DNA of 53,013 bases from Lacinutrix sp. MedPE-SW (GTDB taxonomy: Bacteria > Bacteroidota > Bacteroidia > Flavobacteriales > Flavobacteriaceae), in NCBI RefSeq assembly GCF_001874145.1, contig NZ_MPCX01000016.1, positions 1 to 53,013 of the forward strand. Direction: 5' to 3'. The notes beneath the pieces are model-generated. The model did not search any database. It was not told the DNA's origin and saw only the letters and a program-made list of their open reading frames with translations. Within the stretch, counting starts at the first letter, position 1, and the number at the start of each line of letters is the position of its first letter. Made by a program: the position numbers and the translations under genes. Positions 35,949 through 46,596 of the stretch are shown here, in pieces.

Positions 35949-36966
35949 TAATTCTCACTTCAAATAATTTGTCCCAGCGTTTTCCTGTAACAAATATAGT
36001 TTGTGTTTCTGGGTTGTAAGCAATACCATTAAGTACATCTAAACCTTTATGTTGTTTTACTTCTTTTTTTAAAGGAGAAAAATCTATTACAGCTTCAGTT
36101 GCACCATTTTTTGGGTTTATAATCGCAACACCATTACGTTGGTATATGTTAGCATAAATTTTTCCGTTAATCCATTCAAGTTCGTTAAGTTTACCAATTT
36201 TTCCTTTATTAGTATAGACTTGAATATTACTTTCTTCAACAAGATTTTCAGGATTTAACAGCCAAATTTTTTCGGTTCCATCACTTTTATAAAGCATTTT
36301 GCCATCATTACAAATTCCCCAACCTTCTTTGCTTTCACCAAATTTAAAAGTACTTGTGCGTTTAAACGTATCAAGATTGTATACAAAGCCTTTGCCGCTT
36401 AACCATGTTAATTGGTATATTTTATTATTTAATATGGTTAAACCTTCACCAAAATATTGATCGCCAAGATTTATATTTTTAAGTACTTCTCCAGTTTTAT
36501 AATTTACTTTACGTAATTTACTCTCTCCTTTTTGTCCAGTACTTTCATATAATTCGCCGTTAAAAAATTCTAATCCTTGAGTATAAGATGTAATATCATG
36601 AGGATAGGTGTTTACAATCTCGTAACTATAAACTTTTGGAGATGCATTATTTACAATAGCGATGTTTTTGGTAGCAATTTCTGTTTCTCCATCAAAATTA
36701 ATAGAGGCAGTAATAGTTTGAGATCCTAATTTAAAACCGCTTAAAAGTACAGATTTATCTACTGTTTTACCATCTATTTCATAGGTAACAGATTCTATTT
36801 CAATATTTTTAGGGTTAGCAATAGATAATTCTAGTGTTTCATTTAATGCTATTGTATTATTTGTTGCATTTGTTGTGATGTTAAAGTTTTTTTCTTGTTT
36901 AGAATCACCGCAACTAATAAGAGTTATTGCTAAAATTATGATTGTAAGGTAATTATGTAGTTTCAT
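35938..36966 (-). CDS. Glutaminyl-peptide cyclotransferase (bacterial/plant type) lipoprotein
   Basis: Cyclises N-terminal glutamine of exported peptides to pyroglutamate. The 342-residue protein has a lipoprotein signal (AITLISC, Cys at 19), a roughly 90-residue N-terminal beta domain, and the five-bladed propeller of the glutamine cyclotransferase family. Diagnostic segments are YPHDITSYTQGLEFFNGELYESTG, YFGEGLTILNNKIYQLTW, KEGWGICNDGKMLYKSDG, LNELEWINGKIYANI and LDVLNGIAYNPET. It probably acts in the periplasm, anchored to a membrane. Confidence 0.92.
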   Translation of the reverse strand: MKLHNYLTIIILAITLISCGDSKQEKNFNITTNATNNTIALNETLELSIANPKNIEIESVTYEIDGKTVDKSVLLSGFKLGSQTITASINFDGETEIATKNIAIVNNASPKVYSYEIVNTYPHDITSYTQGLEFFNGELYESTGQKGESKLRKVNYKTGEVLKNINLGDQYFGEGLTILNNKIYQLTWLSGKGFVYNLDTFKRTSTFKFGESKEGWGICNDGKMLYKSDGTEKIWLLNPENLVEESNIQVYTNKGKIGKLNELEWINGKIYANIYQRNGVAIINPKNGATEAVIDFSPLKKEVKQHKGLDVLNGIAYNPETQTIFVTGKRWDKLFEVRIIEK

Positions 36967-37020
36967 TTTTAGTAATTAATTTTAAGCAAGATATTTATTA
37001 AAATTCAGTATAAAAAATCA

Positions 37021-37050
37021 TTGTGATAAAATTAAAACATTGTATATTTG
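37021..37050 (+). promoter_or_regulatory. Promoter of the SRP RNA gene (TTG, 19 nt, TATATTTG)
   Basis: TTG at 37021-37023 and an exact TAnnTTTG element at 37043-37050 with 19 nt between them: a textbook Bacteroidetes promoter, placing the start close to the first base of the SRP RNA stem. Confidence 0.8.
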
Positions 37051-37054
37051 CCGC

Positions 37055-37148
37055 GGCAAGTCCTACACAACCAGCTCCTGTTGAATCCTCCAGGTCGGGA
37101 ACGAAGCAAAGGTAAGCGGTCGTAGCGGTGTGATGTAGGTAGCTTGCC
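37055..37148 (+). ncRNA. ffs: Signal recognition particle RNA, small bacterial (4.5S) type
   Basis: The ends pair (GGCAAG at 37055 with CTTGCC at 37143) and continue with CCTACA against TGTAGG. The apical part carries the SRP54/Ffh-binding domain, CCAGGTCGGGAACGAAGCAA (37090-37109), the counterpart of the E. coli CAGGTCCGGAAGGAAGCAGC loop. The length of about 94 nt suits the small type with one hairpin. It combines with Ffh to target nascent membrane proteins. A T-run at 37149 acts as terminator, using the RNA's own stem. Confidence 0.93.
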
Positions 37149-37155
37149 TTTTTTT
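37149..37155 (+). terminator. T-run ending the SRP RNA
   Basis: Seven T residues follow directly on the closing stem of the SRP RNA. Confidence 0.75.
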
Positions 37156-37258
37156 GTACACTAAACTCAAATCTTGAAAGCTTTTGCGAATCAGGATTTT
37201 TTTGTTTATTGTATTCTTTTCAATATAAAACTCATAATATTTAAACACTAAATTATAT

Positions 37259-38059
37259 ATGTCTAAAGTCGTTTTAATAACAGGAGGATCTTCAGGAATA
37301 GGAAAATCTATTGGTGAGTATTTAACTCAAAACGGTTATACTGTTTATGGTACAAGCCGAAGTGCAGAAAAGTATGTAAATCATCCTTTTAAAATTATTG
37401 CTTTAGATGTTAAAAATGTAGACTCAATAAAAAAAGCTGTAGCTCAAGTGGTTTTAGCTGAAGGAAAAATAGATGTGTTAATTAATAATGCAGGTGTTGG
37501 TATTACAGGTCCAATTGAAGAAATTCCAGCAGAAGAAATACAACATAATTTTGATACAAATTTTTTTGGTCCTATTAATGTAATAAAAGCTGTTTTACCA
37601 GAAATGAGAAAGCATAATAGCGGACTAATAATTAATATAACATCAATTGCTGGCTTTATGGGCTTACCTTATAGAGGAATTTATAGTGCAAGTAAAGGAG
37701 CTTTAGAGCTTTTAACCGAAGCCTTTAGAATAGAATTAAAAGACTTTAATATTAATATGGCAAATATTGCGCCTGGAGATTTTGCAACTAATATTGCCGC
37801 AGGACGTTATCATGCGCCATTAAAAGATACATCGCCATATAAAAAGTATGGTAGTGTTTTAAATGATATAGATGAGCATGTAGATAATAGTAGCGATCCT
37901 ATTGCTGTAGCAAAACAAGTTTTAAAGGTGATTGAAACCAAAAAACCTAAAATACATTACAAGGTTGGCGCATTTATGCAGAAGTTTTCTATTGTTTTAA
38001 AATTTATTCTTCCAGATAGCGTTTATGAAAAGATGTTAATTAACCACTATAAATTATAG
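37259..38059 (+). CDS. Short-chain dehydrogenase/reductase (SDR)
   Basis: A 266-residue classical SDR with the cofactor motif LITGGSSGIGKSI (residues 6-18), the NNAG motif (VLINNAGVG), catalytic Ser in INITSIAG and the YxxxK pair in YSASKGALELL. The cytoplasmic enzyme should be a NAD(P)-dependent oxidoreductase; PGDFATNI after the active site is common. Substrate unknown. Confidence 0.92.
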   Translation: MSKVVLITGGSSGIGKSIGEYLTQNGYTVYGTSRSAEKYVNHPFKIIALDVKNVDSIKKAVAQVVLAEGKIDVLINNAGVGITGPIEEIPAEEIQHNFDTNFFGPINVIKAVLPEMRKHNSGLIINITSIAGFMGLPYRGIYSASKGALELLTEAFRIELKDFNINMANIAPGDFATNIAAGRYHAPLKDTSPYKKYGSVLNDIDEHVDNSSDPIAVAKQVLKVIETKKPKIHYKVGAFMQKFSIVLKFILPDSVYEKMLINHYKL

Positions 38060-38148
38060 TTTTTTATTAATTAATATCATTTTCTATTTAAAAATAGTAA
38101 GAAGTTGTAACTTCGCGCTATTATTACAAACACAACTAAATATTTAAT

Positions 38149-38802
38149 ATGAAATTTTTTATAGACACAGCAAATCTTGCTCAAATTAAAGAAGCCGAAG
38201 ATTTAGGAATTTTAGATGGAGTAACTACAAACCCATCACTAATGGCTAAAGAAGGTATTACTGGTACAGATAATATTTTAAAACATTATGTAGACATTTG
38301 TAACTTAGTGTCTGGTGATGTAAGTGCCGAGGTAATCTCTACAGATTTTGAAGGTATGGTTAGGGAAGGAGAAGCTTTAGCAGAATTACATGAGCAAATT
38401 GTAATTAAATTACCAATGATTAAAGATGGCGTTAAAGCATGTAAATATTTTAGCGATAAAGGAATTAAAACTAACGTAACTTTAGTGTTTTCTCCAGGTC
38501 AAGCTTTATTAGCAGCAAAAGCAGGAGCAACGTATGTATCTCCTTTTATTGGTCGTTTAGACGATATCTCTACAGATGGTTTAAATCTTATTGCAGAAAT
38601 TAGACATATTTTCGATAATTATGCTTTTGAAACTCAAATTCTTGCAGCATCTGTACGTCACACAATGCATGTTATTGATTGTGCTAAATTAGGAGCCGAT
38701 GTTATGACTGGTCCATTAAGTTCTATTGAAGGATTACTTAAACATCCATTAACAGATATTGGTTTAGCTAAATTTTTAGAAGATTATAAAAAAGGAAATT
38801 AA
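38149..38802 (+). CDS. Transaldolase / fructose-6-phosphate aldolase-like enzyme
   Basis: A 217-residue class I aldolase of the short transaldolase (FSA/TalC) group. The N-terminal [20 protein letters not shown] and [12 protein letters not shown] are hallmarks, and the Schiff-base lysine is K87 in [27 protein letters not shown] and [11 protein letters not shown] complete the active site. Short enzymes of this type may work as transaldolase in the pentose-phosphate pathway or as fructose-6-phosphate aldolase; sequence alone does not separate the two here. Confidence 0.93.
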   Translation: MKFFIDTANLAQIKEAEDLGILDGVTTNPSLMAKEGITGTDNILKHYVDICNLVSGDVSAEVISTDFEGMVREGEALAELHEQIVIKLPMIKDGVKACKYFSDKGIKTNVTLVFSPGQALLAAKAGATYVSPFIGRLDDISTDGLNLIAEIRHIFDNYAFETQILAASVRHTMHVIDCAKLGADVMTGPLSSIEGLLKHPLTDIGLAKFLEDYKKGN

Positions 38803-38818
38803 TTTTCTTTTCATTTAC

Positions 38819-38853
38819 AAAAAAAGCCTCAACTGCATGTTGAGGCTTTTTTT
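38819..38853. terminator. Bidirectional terminator after the transaldolase gene
   Basis: AAAAAAAGCCTCAAC pairs with GTTGAGGCTTTTTTT around TGCAT, between convergent genes. Confidence 0.93.
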
Positions 38854-38870
38854 GTATTTAATTTAAGTAA

Positions 38871-40295
38871 CTAATGATTTATAACTTCAAGTAACTCTTG
38901 TTCAAACTGTATTGTAAATATATTTGCTTTAGGGTTTACAATCTCACTTTTCTTATTAACTATATAAACGTTATTAATTGGTTTTATAGATAAAGAATCT
39001 ATAGCGTTAGATGGTGACTTAAGTCTATACTCATTATGAATTCTCAAATCAAAGTGATTTAAAACCTTCTTTTGGTTAGCATAAGATATAGAATCTATAT
39101 TTATAGCAATATATTCAACTTCTGGATATTTAGCGTTTAATTCTTTAATACGTTTATGTGACGTTGTAATATGGTTTTTATTAGTTTTAGTCCAAAAATA
39201 TATTACAGTTGGTTTTTTTATTAAGCTTATTAAGTCAAGCTCTTTGTCACTTGTATTTAAAAGCGTGATGTTAGGTATTTTATTACCAGGTTTTAAACGT
39301 TGATAAGATCGTACAACATTTTGTGCTCTTGTAATTTGCTTTTTGTTAGAGCTTTTTTCTATAAACGAATTTAAAATACTACAATATTCTTCAGTTTTAT
39401 GAGAGTTGTTTATAAAACGCATTGTAGCAGAATATAATAATCTATTTTTTATAGATTTATTTTTTACCTTTTCATCTATAATTCTAAGTTTATCTAAATT
39501 ATACTCTAAAGACAGTTCATTGTAATTTGTATCGCTACTATGTTTAAAATGTTCTTCTAATGCTAAAGTGTTAAAGTGAAAACGTAAAAACGAAGTATAT
39601 GCAGGATAATCTTTTAAAATATCATCATTATAATTAATATCATCTCTGTAGCTGTAAAAGTCTTCAGGTAAAATTTCTAGCATATGTTTTTCAGACTTGC
39701 TGTAGTTTGCAATAGGATAAACTTCTTTAGATGAGTAGTATTTATAATTAATATTACCTTCAACAAGTTTATCAAACAGCGCAGTTGTTTTATACTTTGC
39801 TTTAAATCGCTCTAGTTTTTTTAATTTATCGTCACGTAAAGCATTTAATCTTTGCTCAAAAGCCTCTGGCATGAGTTGACTAAGTGCTAATGTGTTTTTT
39901 TCATCCTCTTCATTAAGTAAAAATAATTCCATTAAAAAATTATTTTCTTTAGCACCAATACCAGAATAAACTAAAGATTCGTCAAAATCATAAGTATTTA
40001 ATCTTAAAAGTAAACTGTCATTAGGTTGAATAAGTACAGTTTGTAACTCTTTGCCATCAAAAAATTGGTATAATCCAGACTTTACGTTTTTAATCTTATA
40101 AGCAAAACGGTTTTTCTCATCTAATCTAATAGTATCAATTACTTTTCTAGATTTAGATAAAACAATGTAGCTAGAATAAGGGTTAACTATTTTACCACCA
40201 AAAAAAGCCGACGTGCTTTCGGGTTTTTTATCATTTTCACACGAAGTAAAAATAGAAGTAAAGAAGCATAGTATGTAGAGTAATCTAAAATTCAT
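38871..40295 (-). CDS. Thioredoxin-fold lipoprotein lacking the CxxC motif
   Basis: A 474-residue protein with a lipoprotein signal (FFTSIFTSC, Cys at 19). The N-terminal 100 residues resemble the DUF4369-type beta domain found ahead of TlpA-like proteins in Bacteroidetes; a long helical middle follows. The C-terminal 130 residues have the TlpA/AhpC fold pattern (IPNITLLNTSDKELDLISL, PTVIYFWTKTNKNH, VEYIAINIDS), but the active-site WCxxC is replaced by WTKTNKNH, without a cysteine. A redox role is therefore unlikely. Transcribed from a candidate promoter at 40325-40351. Confidence 0.85.
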   Translation of the reverse strand: MNFRLLYILCFFTSIFTSCENDKKPESTSAFFGGKIVNPYSSYIVLSKSRKVIDTIRLDEKNRFAYKIKNVKSGLYQFFDGKELQTVLIQPNDSLLLRLNTYDFDESLVYSGIGAKENNFLMELFLLNEEDEKNTLALSQLMPEAFEQRLNALRDDKLKKLERFKAKYKTTALFDKLVEGNINYKYYSSKEVYPIANYSKSEKHMLEILPEDFYSYRDDINYNDDILKDYPAYTSFLRFHFNTLALEEHFKHSSDTNYNELSLEYNLDKLRIIDEKVKNKSIKNRLLYSATMRFINNSHKTEEYCSILNSFIEKSSNKKQITRAQNVVRSYQRLKPGNKIPNITLLNTSDKELDLISLIKKPTVIYFWTKTNKNHITTSHKRIKELNAKYPEVEYIAINIDSISYANQKKVLNHFDLRIHNEYRLKSPSNAIDSLSIKPINNVYIVNKKSEIVNPKANIFTIQFEQELLEVINH

Positions 40296-40324
40296 TTAAT
40301 ATAATTCCAAAAATTGCAATCAAA

Positions 40325-40351
40325 CAAAAGTATGTTTTGAATTATTGCAAA
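40325..40351 (-). promoter_or_regulatory. Candidate promoter (TTTG, 15 nt, TACTTTTG) of the thioredoxin-fold lipoprotein
   Basis: TACTTTTG (minus strand, 40332-40325) fits TAnnTTTG; a TTTG at 40351-40348 is a possible -33 element with a spacing shorter than usual. Estimated leader about 23 nt. Confidence 0.4.
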
Positions 40352-40457
40352 GGTGTTAAGGCGTTGTTAAATTGATAGAAACTTAAGTTAAACTCACAAT
40401 TATAAGAATTTTTTTATAGTTATAAGGCATTTGTTTTACGAAACCAAAGATATTAAT

Positions 40458-40465
40458 TACTTTTG
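40458..40465 (+). promoter_or_regulatory. Candidate -7 element (TACTTTTG) of the ABC-F gene
   Basis: Exact TAnnTTTG match with a possible -33 TTG at 40431-40433, 24 nt away, and about 50 nt of leader before the ATG at 40520. Confidence 0.45.
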
Positions 40466-40516
40466 CAGCCTTAAACTTTATAGCAATTTGCATAAGGTTA
40501 AATTAATAAATAGTAA

Positions 40517-42145
<1,629 letters not shown>

Positions 42146-42167
42146 TAGAAACTATTGTTTATAGTAC

Positions 42168-42203
42168 AAAAAAAGCCTCAAAAATTATTTTTGAGGCTTT
42201 TTA
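42168..42203. terminator. Bidirectional terminator after the ABC-F gene
   Basis: AAAAAAAGCCTCAAAAA and TTTTTGAGGCTTTTT form a hairpin between convergent genes. Confidence 0.92.
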
Positions 42204-42215
42204 TATTTTAGTTGT

Positions 42216-42455
42216 TTAATTATTAGCTTCCATTTCGCCTCTTACAGCTTCTACAATTCTAACAGCCTTGTCTAACTCGCTTTCGTGAACATAAACTTCT
42301 GGTTGCCCTGGTAACGTTGTACCAAATCCTGCTAAACGTCCAGATTCAGTTTCGTCTTTTATTATGGGATTAATACCTATATCTTGTAGACGTTGTCTTA
42401 TTAATTGAACAATAATTGTGTTGCCTGTATATATTTTTACATAGTTTGAATCCAT
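42216..42455 (-). CDS. DUF2007 domain protein
   Basis: A 79-residue single-domain protein: MDSNYVKIYTGNTIIVQLIR, then LQDIGINPIIKDE and PEVYVHESELDKAVRIVE. This is the DUF2007 ferredoxin-like fold, often described as a putative signal-transducing domain. It has no catalytic residues. Monocistronic. Confidence 0.87.
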   Translation of the reverse strand: MDSNYVKIYTGNTIIVQLIRQRLQDIGINPIIKDETESGRLAGFGTTLPGQPEVYVHESELDKAVRIVEAVRGEMEANN

Positions 42456-42660
42456 AATCTTTAATTTTAAATCAATTATAAGTTACGAATTTTTCACCGC
42501 CATTGGTTATAAAACTTACGTTAAAATGTGTTAAATATAAAAACATATAAATTAACATGTTTTAAATGAGTTGTTTATGCGGTTGTTTATTGGAGCGTTA
42601 CATTTGTTTTTATAAAAATAAAGCTATGGTATTGTAGAATAAAAATAATTGAGATTAAGC

Positions 42661-43509
42661 TTAAAAAGTACCAATTAAACCAATTTGATTTCCTGTAAAA
42701 CTAATATTCCAAGAGATATTGTTTTTCTTTTTATTAGGGTAATCGTAAGCATTAGAGTTAAATAAAAATTTATCAATACTATCAACCACAACAATACTTA
42801 ATACAGCACCAACGCCAACATCTGTAAGCCAATGCGCACCAACAAATAATCTTGAGATAGGAGCAATAGAGCCTAAAGCGTAAACGCCAACTTTAGACCA
42901 AGTATTTTCAAACTGTTTAGCTATAGAGTGTGCCATTGTTACAGACAATACAGTATGTCCAGACGGAAAAGAGTGGTGAGAAGGTTTGTGAGACCAAAAT
43001 TGAAACTCATTACTTTTTAAACCATTTCCAGGTCTTGCTCTACCAAATACTGTTTTACTTAAACTTTGTATAACTCCTGTTGTGAATGATGATGAAATAA
43101 TAAGAACACTTGTTTTTCTAATTTTTTCATTTTTGGTAAAAAGTCCATAGCCATATAATCCCGCGTTTGCAATAAAATATACTTGTGGGCTTCCAAAGCG
43201 TGTTCCAACTTCTTGAAATAATTTTGGTGGTTTCTGTCTAGTAAAATAAGCACTAGTTTCATCGTCTACAGTTGCTAAAGCTAGCGTACTTACTACAACA
43301 GTACCTAATGTTTTAAAATCTTTTTTATCCCAACTTAGCGGTCTTAAAAAAGCATGCTTAGCACTTAGTACAGCATTTTTTCCATCTTCAATAAAAAGTC
43401 TACCAATTGAAGTAGAGTCCTTTTTTTTCTCTGTTTTGTTTTGCGCATTTACGGTAATAGAGAAACATACTATTATAATATAAATAGCGCACTTAGTAAA
43501 CTGCATCAT
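42661..43509 (-). CDS. PAP2-family phosphatase, secreted/membrane
   Basis: A 282-residue phosphatase of the type 2 phosphatidic-acid phosphatase superfamily with a signal peptide (about residues 1-23, ending VNAQ). The three catalytic motifs are present: KTVFGRARPGNG, SFPSGHTVLS (PSGH) and SRLFVGAHWLTDVGVG (SRxxxxxHxxxD). Several hydrophobic helices surround them. The substrate is probably a lipid phosphate or undecaprenyl pyrophosphate; which one is not decided by sequence. Starts with ATG-ATG; either could be used. Confidence 0.9.
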   Translation of the reverse strand: MMQFTKCAIYIIIVCFSITVNAQNKTEKKKDSTSIGRLFIEDGKNAVLSAKHAFLRPLSWDKKDFKTLGTVVVSTLALATVDDETSAYFTRQKPPKLFQEVGTRFGSPQVYFIANAGLYGYGLFTKNEKIRKTSVLIISSSFTTGVIQSLSKTVFGRARPGNGLKSNEFQFWSHKPSHHSFPSGHTVLSVTMAHSIAKQFENTWSKVGVYALGSIAPISRLFVGAHWLTDVGVGAVLSIVVVDSIDKFLFNSNAYDYPNKKKNNISWNISFTGNQIGLIGTF

Positions 43510-43528
43510 AATTAAATAATTATAAAAA

Positions 43529-45955
43529 CTACCTTAGTTCTGCTCCTAGTTTGTTTTCAAAATTAGATTGTAATTTGCTCATTATTTTGTCTATTACTTT
43601 ATCTGTTAAGGTTTTATTTTCATCTAAAAAAGTAAAACTCACAGCGTAACTTTTTTTACCATTAGGTAGGTTTTTACCTTGATAAACATCAAACAAATTA
43701 ACTTTTTTTAATAATTTTTTTTCTGTTTGTCTAGCAATAGTATTTATATCATCAAAAGTTACATTATTATCTAATAATAGTGCAAAATCTCTTCTAACTT
43801 CTGGGTATTTAGGTATTGGTGTAAATTTTATTTTATTACGTTTAGCAACTTCAATTATATTATCCCAATTAAAATTAGCAAATAAAACTTCTTGAGAGAT
43901 ATCAAAATGTTTTGCAATTTTAGATTTTACTATTCCAAAGTCTACTAATACTGTTTTGCCTTGGCTGTATTGTATACCTTCAGAAAATAAATCGCTTTTT
44001 ACAGTAGTTGCACGATATCTAGAAATACCTAAACGGTCTAAAATACTTTCTACTGTGCCTTTAAGGTAAAAGAAAGAGCTTCTTTCACTTGCAGAAAACC
44101 AATTTTCTTCGGTTTTATTTCCTGTGATTAATAGTGTTAAGTGTTTTGGCTCTTCACGATTGCCATTATAATTATGGTATGTTTTACCAAATTCGAAAAA
44201 CTTAATATTATTTTGTCTTCGGTTTATGTTATATGAAATAGCTTCTAATCCAGAAAATAATAATGACTGTCTTAAAACAGATAAGTCTTTACTTAAGGGA
44301 TTAAGCATTGTAACATTATGCTCTTCTTTTAATTGCTCGCTTAAAGAAATATAATTAGGGTTTGTTAACGAATTAGCCATAATTTCGTAAAAACCTTGAG
44401 ATACTAATTGGTTTCCTATTACATTTTGAAGCTTATAATCTTCAAATTTTGAAGCATTAGATATTGATGCATTTAATTTTGTTGTAGTTACAATATTATT
44501 ATAACCATAAACACGTAGTATTTCTTCTATTACATCTGCTTCTCGTTGCACATCATTTCTAAATGCTGGAATGGTTAAGCCTAAACCAGTTTCGGTAACA
44601 TTATTAACTTTAATTTCTAAAGATGATAAAATGCTTTTTATGGTTTCTTTAGGTATTTCTTGACCTATTAATTTTGTTACTTTATCAAAAGTTAAATGTA
44701 CTTGAAAGTCTTCAATTTTATTTGGGTAAGCATCAGATACATCACTAGTAATTTCTCCTCCAGCAATATCTTGAATTAATAATGCTGCGCGTTTTAACGC
44801 ATATTCTGTAATGTTTGGGTCTATACCTCTTTCAAATCTAAAAGATGCATCTGTATTTAGAGCGTGACGTTTTGCTGTTTTTCTAACACTTACAGGATTA
44901 AAAAAAGCGCTTTCTAAAAAAATGTTAGTAGTGCCTTGTGTTACTCCAGAATCTAATCCGCCAAAAACACCTGCAATACAAAGTGGTTTTTCTGTATCAC
45001 AAATCATTAAATCATCTTCGTGTAATTCGCGCTCAATACCATCTAAAGTGGTAAATTTTGTTCCTTTCTCTAGTGTTTTAACTTCAATTTTATTACCTGA
45101 AATTTTATTAGCATCAAAGGCGTGGAGTGGTTGGCCTAACTCGTGCAAAACGTAGTTAGTGATATCTACAATATTATTTATTGGTGATAAACCTATAGCT
45201 TTTAAACGGTGTTTAATCCAATCTGGTGACTCTGCTACTTTTACACCAGAAATGGTTACGCCGCAATAACGTGGTGCTAACTCTTTGTTAGCAACATCAA
45301 CATCTATTTTTAAAATTCTACTGTCTACATGAAAAGAACTTACAGATGGTGTTATTAACTCTAAATTAATGTCTTTATGTTGTAAACCAGCTTTTAGGTC
45401 TCTAGCAACACCAAAATGGCTCATGGCATCTGCACGATTTGGTGTTAAACCAATTTCAAAAACATAATCGTTTTCAATTTTAAACAAATCTGCACAAGGC
45501 GTTCCAACAACGGTATCTTCTGCTAATACCATAATACCGTCATGTGATGTTCCTAAGCCTAATTCATCTTCAGCACAAATCATACCATGACTTTCTTCAC
45601 CTCTTATTTTGCCTTTTTTAATAGTCCATGCTTCTCCTTCATTTGTATATAAAGTTGTACCAATAGTAGCAACGGGTACTTTTTGTCCAGCAGCAACATT
45701 TGGTGCTCCACAAACTATTTGTACAGGATCTCCTGTACCAATATTCACAGTGGTAACCTTTAATTTATCGGCGTTTGTATGTTGTTCGCAAGTTAAAACT
45801 TCGCCAACTACAACTCCTTGTAATCCACCTTTTATACTCTGGTAAGTGTCTAAGCCTTCAACTTCAAGACCTAAATCTGTAAGCAATTCACTTGTTTGTT
45901 CTGTAGGCCAATCTATTTTTAAAAACTGTTTAATCCAGTTGTAAGAAATCTTCAT
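43529..45955 (-). CDS. pheT: Phenylalanine--tRNA ligase beta subunit
   Basis: The large subunit of the alpha2-beta2 PheRS that charges tRNA-Phe. At 808 residues it is full length: MKISYNWIKQFL start, tRNA-binding OB domain (VVVGEVLTCEQHTNADKLKV), the B3/B4 editing domain (LTPNRADAMSHFGVARDL and following), B5 (DAYPNKIEDFQVHL onward), the core with EVIEEILRVYGYNNI-like segment, and the C-terminal anticodon-binding ferredoxin-like domain (FTPIPKYPEVRRDFALLL). pheS is not adjacent. A -7 element lies 20 nt upstream. Confidence 0.97.
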   Translation of the reverse strand: MKISYNWIKQFLKIDWPTEQTSELLTDLGLEVEGLDTYQSIKGGLQGVVVGEVLTCEQHTNADKLKVTTVNIGTGDPVQIVCGAPNVAAGQKVPVATIGTTLYTNEGEAWTIKKGKIRGEESHGMICAEDELGLGTSHDGIMVLAEDTVVGTPCADLFKIENDYVFEIGLTPNRADAMSHFGVARDLKAGLQHKDINLELITPSVSSFHVDSRILKIDVDVANKELAPRYCGVTISGVKVAESPDWIKHRLKAIGLSPINNIVDITNYVLHELGQPLHAFDANKISGNKIEVKTLEKGTKFTTLDGIERELHEDDLMICDTEKPLCIAGVFGGLDSGVTQGTTNIFLESAFFNPVSVRKTAKRHALNTDASFRFERGIDPNITEYALKRAALLIQDIAGGEITSDVSDAYPNKIEDFQVHLTFDKVTKLIGQEIPKETIKSILSSLEIKVNNVTETGLGLTIPAFRNDVQREADVIEEILRVYGYNNIVTTTKLNASISNASKFEDYKLQNVIGNQLVSQGFYEIMANSLTNPNYISLSEQLKEEHNVTMLNPLSKDLSVLRQSLLFSGLEAISYNINRRQNNIKFFEFGKTYHNYNGNREEPKHLTLLITGNKTEENWFSASERSSFFYLKGTVESILDRLGISRYRATTVKSDLFSEGIQYSQGKTVLVDFGIVKSKIAKHFDISQEVLFANFNWDNIIEVAKRNKIKFTPIPKYPEVRRDFALLLDNNVTFDDINTIARQTEKKLLKKVNLFDVYQGKNLPNGKKSYAVSFTFLDENKTLTDKVIDKIMSKLQSNFENKLGAELR

Positions 45956-45975
45956 TTTAACATAATTAGAAACCG

Positions 45976-45983
45976 CAAATATA
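45976..45983 (-). promoter_or_regulatory. Candidate -7 element (TATATTTG) for pheT
   Basis: Exact TAnnTTTG match on the minus strand, 20 nt before the ATG at 45955. A -33 partner is not clear. Confidence 0.5.
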
Positions 45984-46144
45984 GTAATACTTAAGTGTAC
46001 TTTAAATTTTAGAAAAGGCTTTTATGTTATAAATTACAGTATAATTTGTGTGACAGTGTTAAATATTGTAGATAAAACGTCTAAATGGTTAAATAAATCG
46101 TAAATTAATTAAATATTAACAACTAATTTAAAAACATAGTAGTC

Positions 46145-46474
46145 ATGAAAAAAAATAAATTAATAATGTTACTTGTAATAGGTTTACTATTTGCAGGAAC
46201 ACAGTTTGTTGTCGCTCAAGAAGATAAAAAGAAAGTAGAAACGGTAGAAACGGAAATTGAAATGGATGATGAAGATACCATGGAAATAGAAACTAAAAAA
46301 GAGGTTGAAATTAAACCCATTAAAGAGAAACAAGTTGATACTAAAATAGAAGTACAGCCAAACAGAGTTAATGGTGAAGGAACTAACAAAAAAGAAATTG
46401 AAATTATTGAAGAAGAAGATTTAGAAGATGATGATGATAAACCAGTATTAAAAGGTAAGTTGGTGGACGAATAA
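46145..46474 (+). CDS. Small acidic exported protein, unknown function
   Basis: A 109-residue protein with a clear signal peptide (residues 1-25, MLLVIGLLFAGTQFVVAQ). The mature part is almost entirely Glu, Asp, Lys, Ile and Val, with alternating E/I patterns (VETVETEIEMDDEDTMEIET) and an acidic tail (EEEDLEDDDD). It looks disordered and strongly charged; I see no domain. It is probably real: it has an exported signal and sits alone in a 600-nt gap between pheT and the next gene. Confidence 0.75.
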   Translation: MKKNKLIMLLVIGLLFAGTQFVVAQEDKKKVETVETEIEMDDEDTMEIETKKEVEIKPIKEKQVDTKIEVQPNRVNGEGTNKKEIEIIEEEDLEDDDDKPVLKGKLVDE

Positions 46475-46529
46475 TTTATTATGCTTAACCAATAAGAAAA
46501 GTGTTACCTATGTAATGCTTTTTTTTTGT

Positions 46530-46550
46530 GCAATAAAATTGCTTTTTTTT
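46530..46550 (+). terminator. Short hairpin with T-run after the acidic protein gene
   Basis: GCAAT and ATTGC form a 5-bp stem with an AAA loop followed by T8. Confidence 0.45.
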
Positions 46551-46596
46551 GTTAGTATTTTGTTGTTTCTTCGAATAATATTTAAACACTTTACAA

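Noticed and set aside
37063-37248. Minus-strand open frame over the SRP RNA
   Set aside because: It lies antisense to the conserved SRP RNA and its promoter; it has no homology-like features and is explained by the RNA gene.
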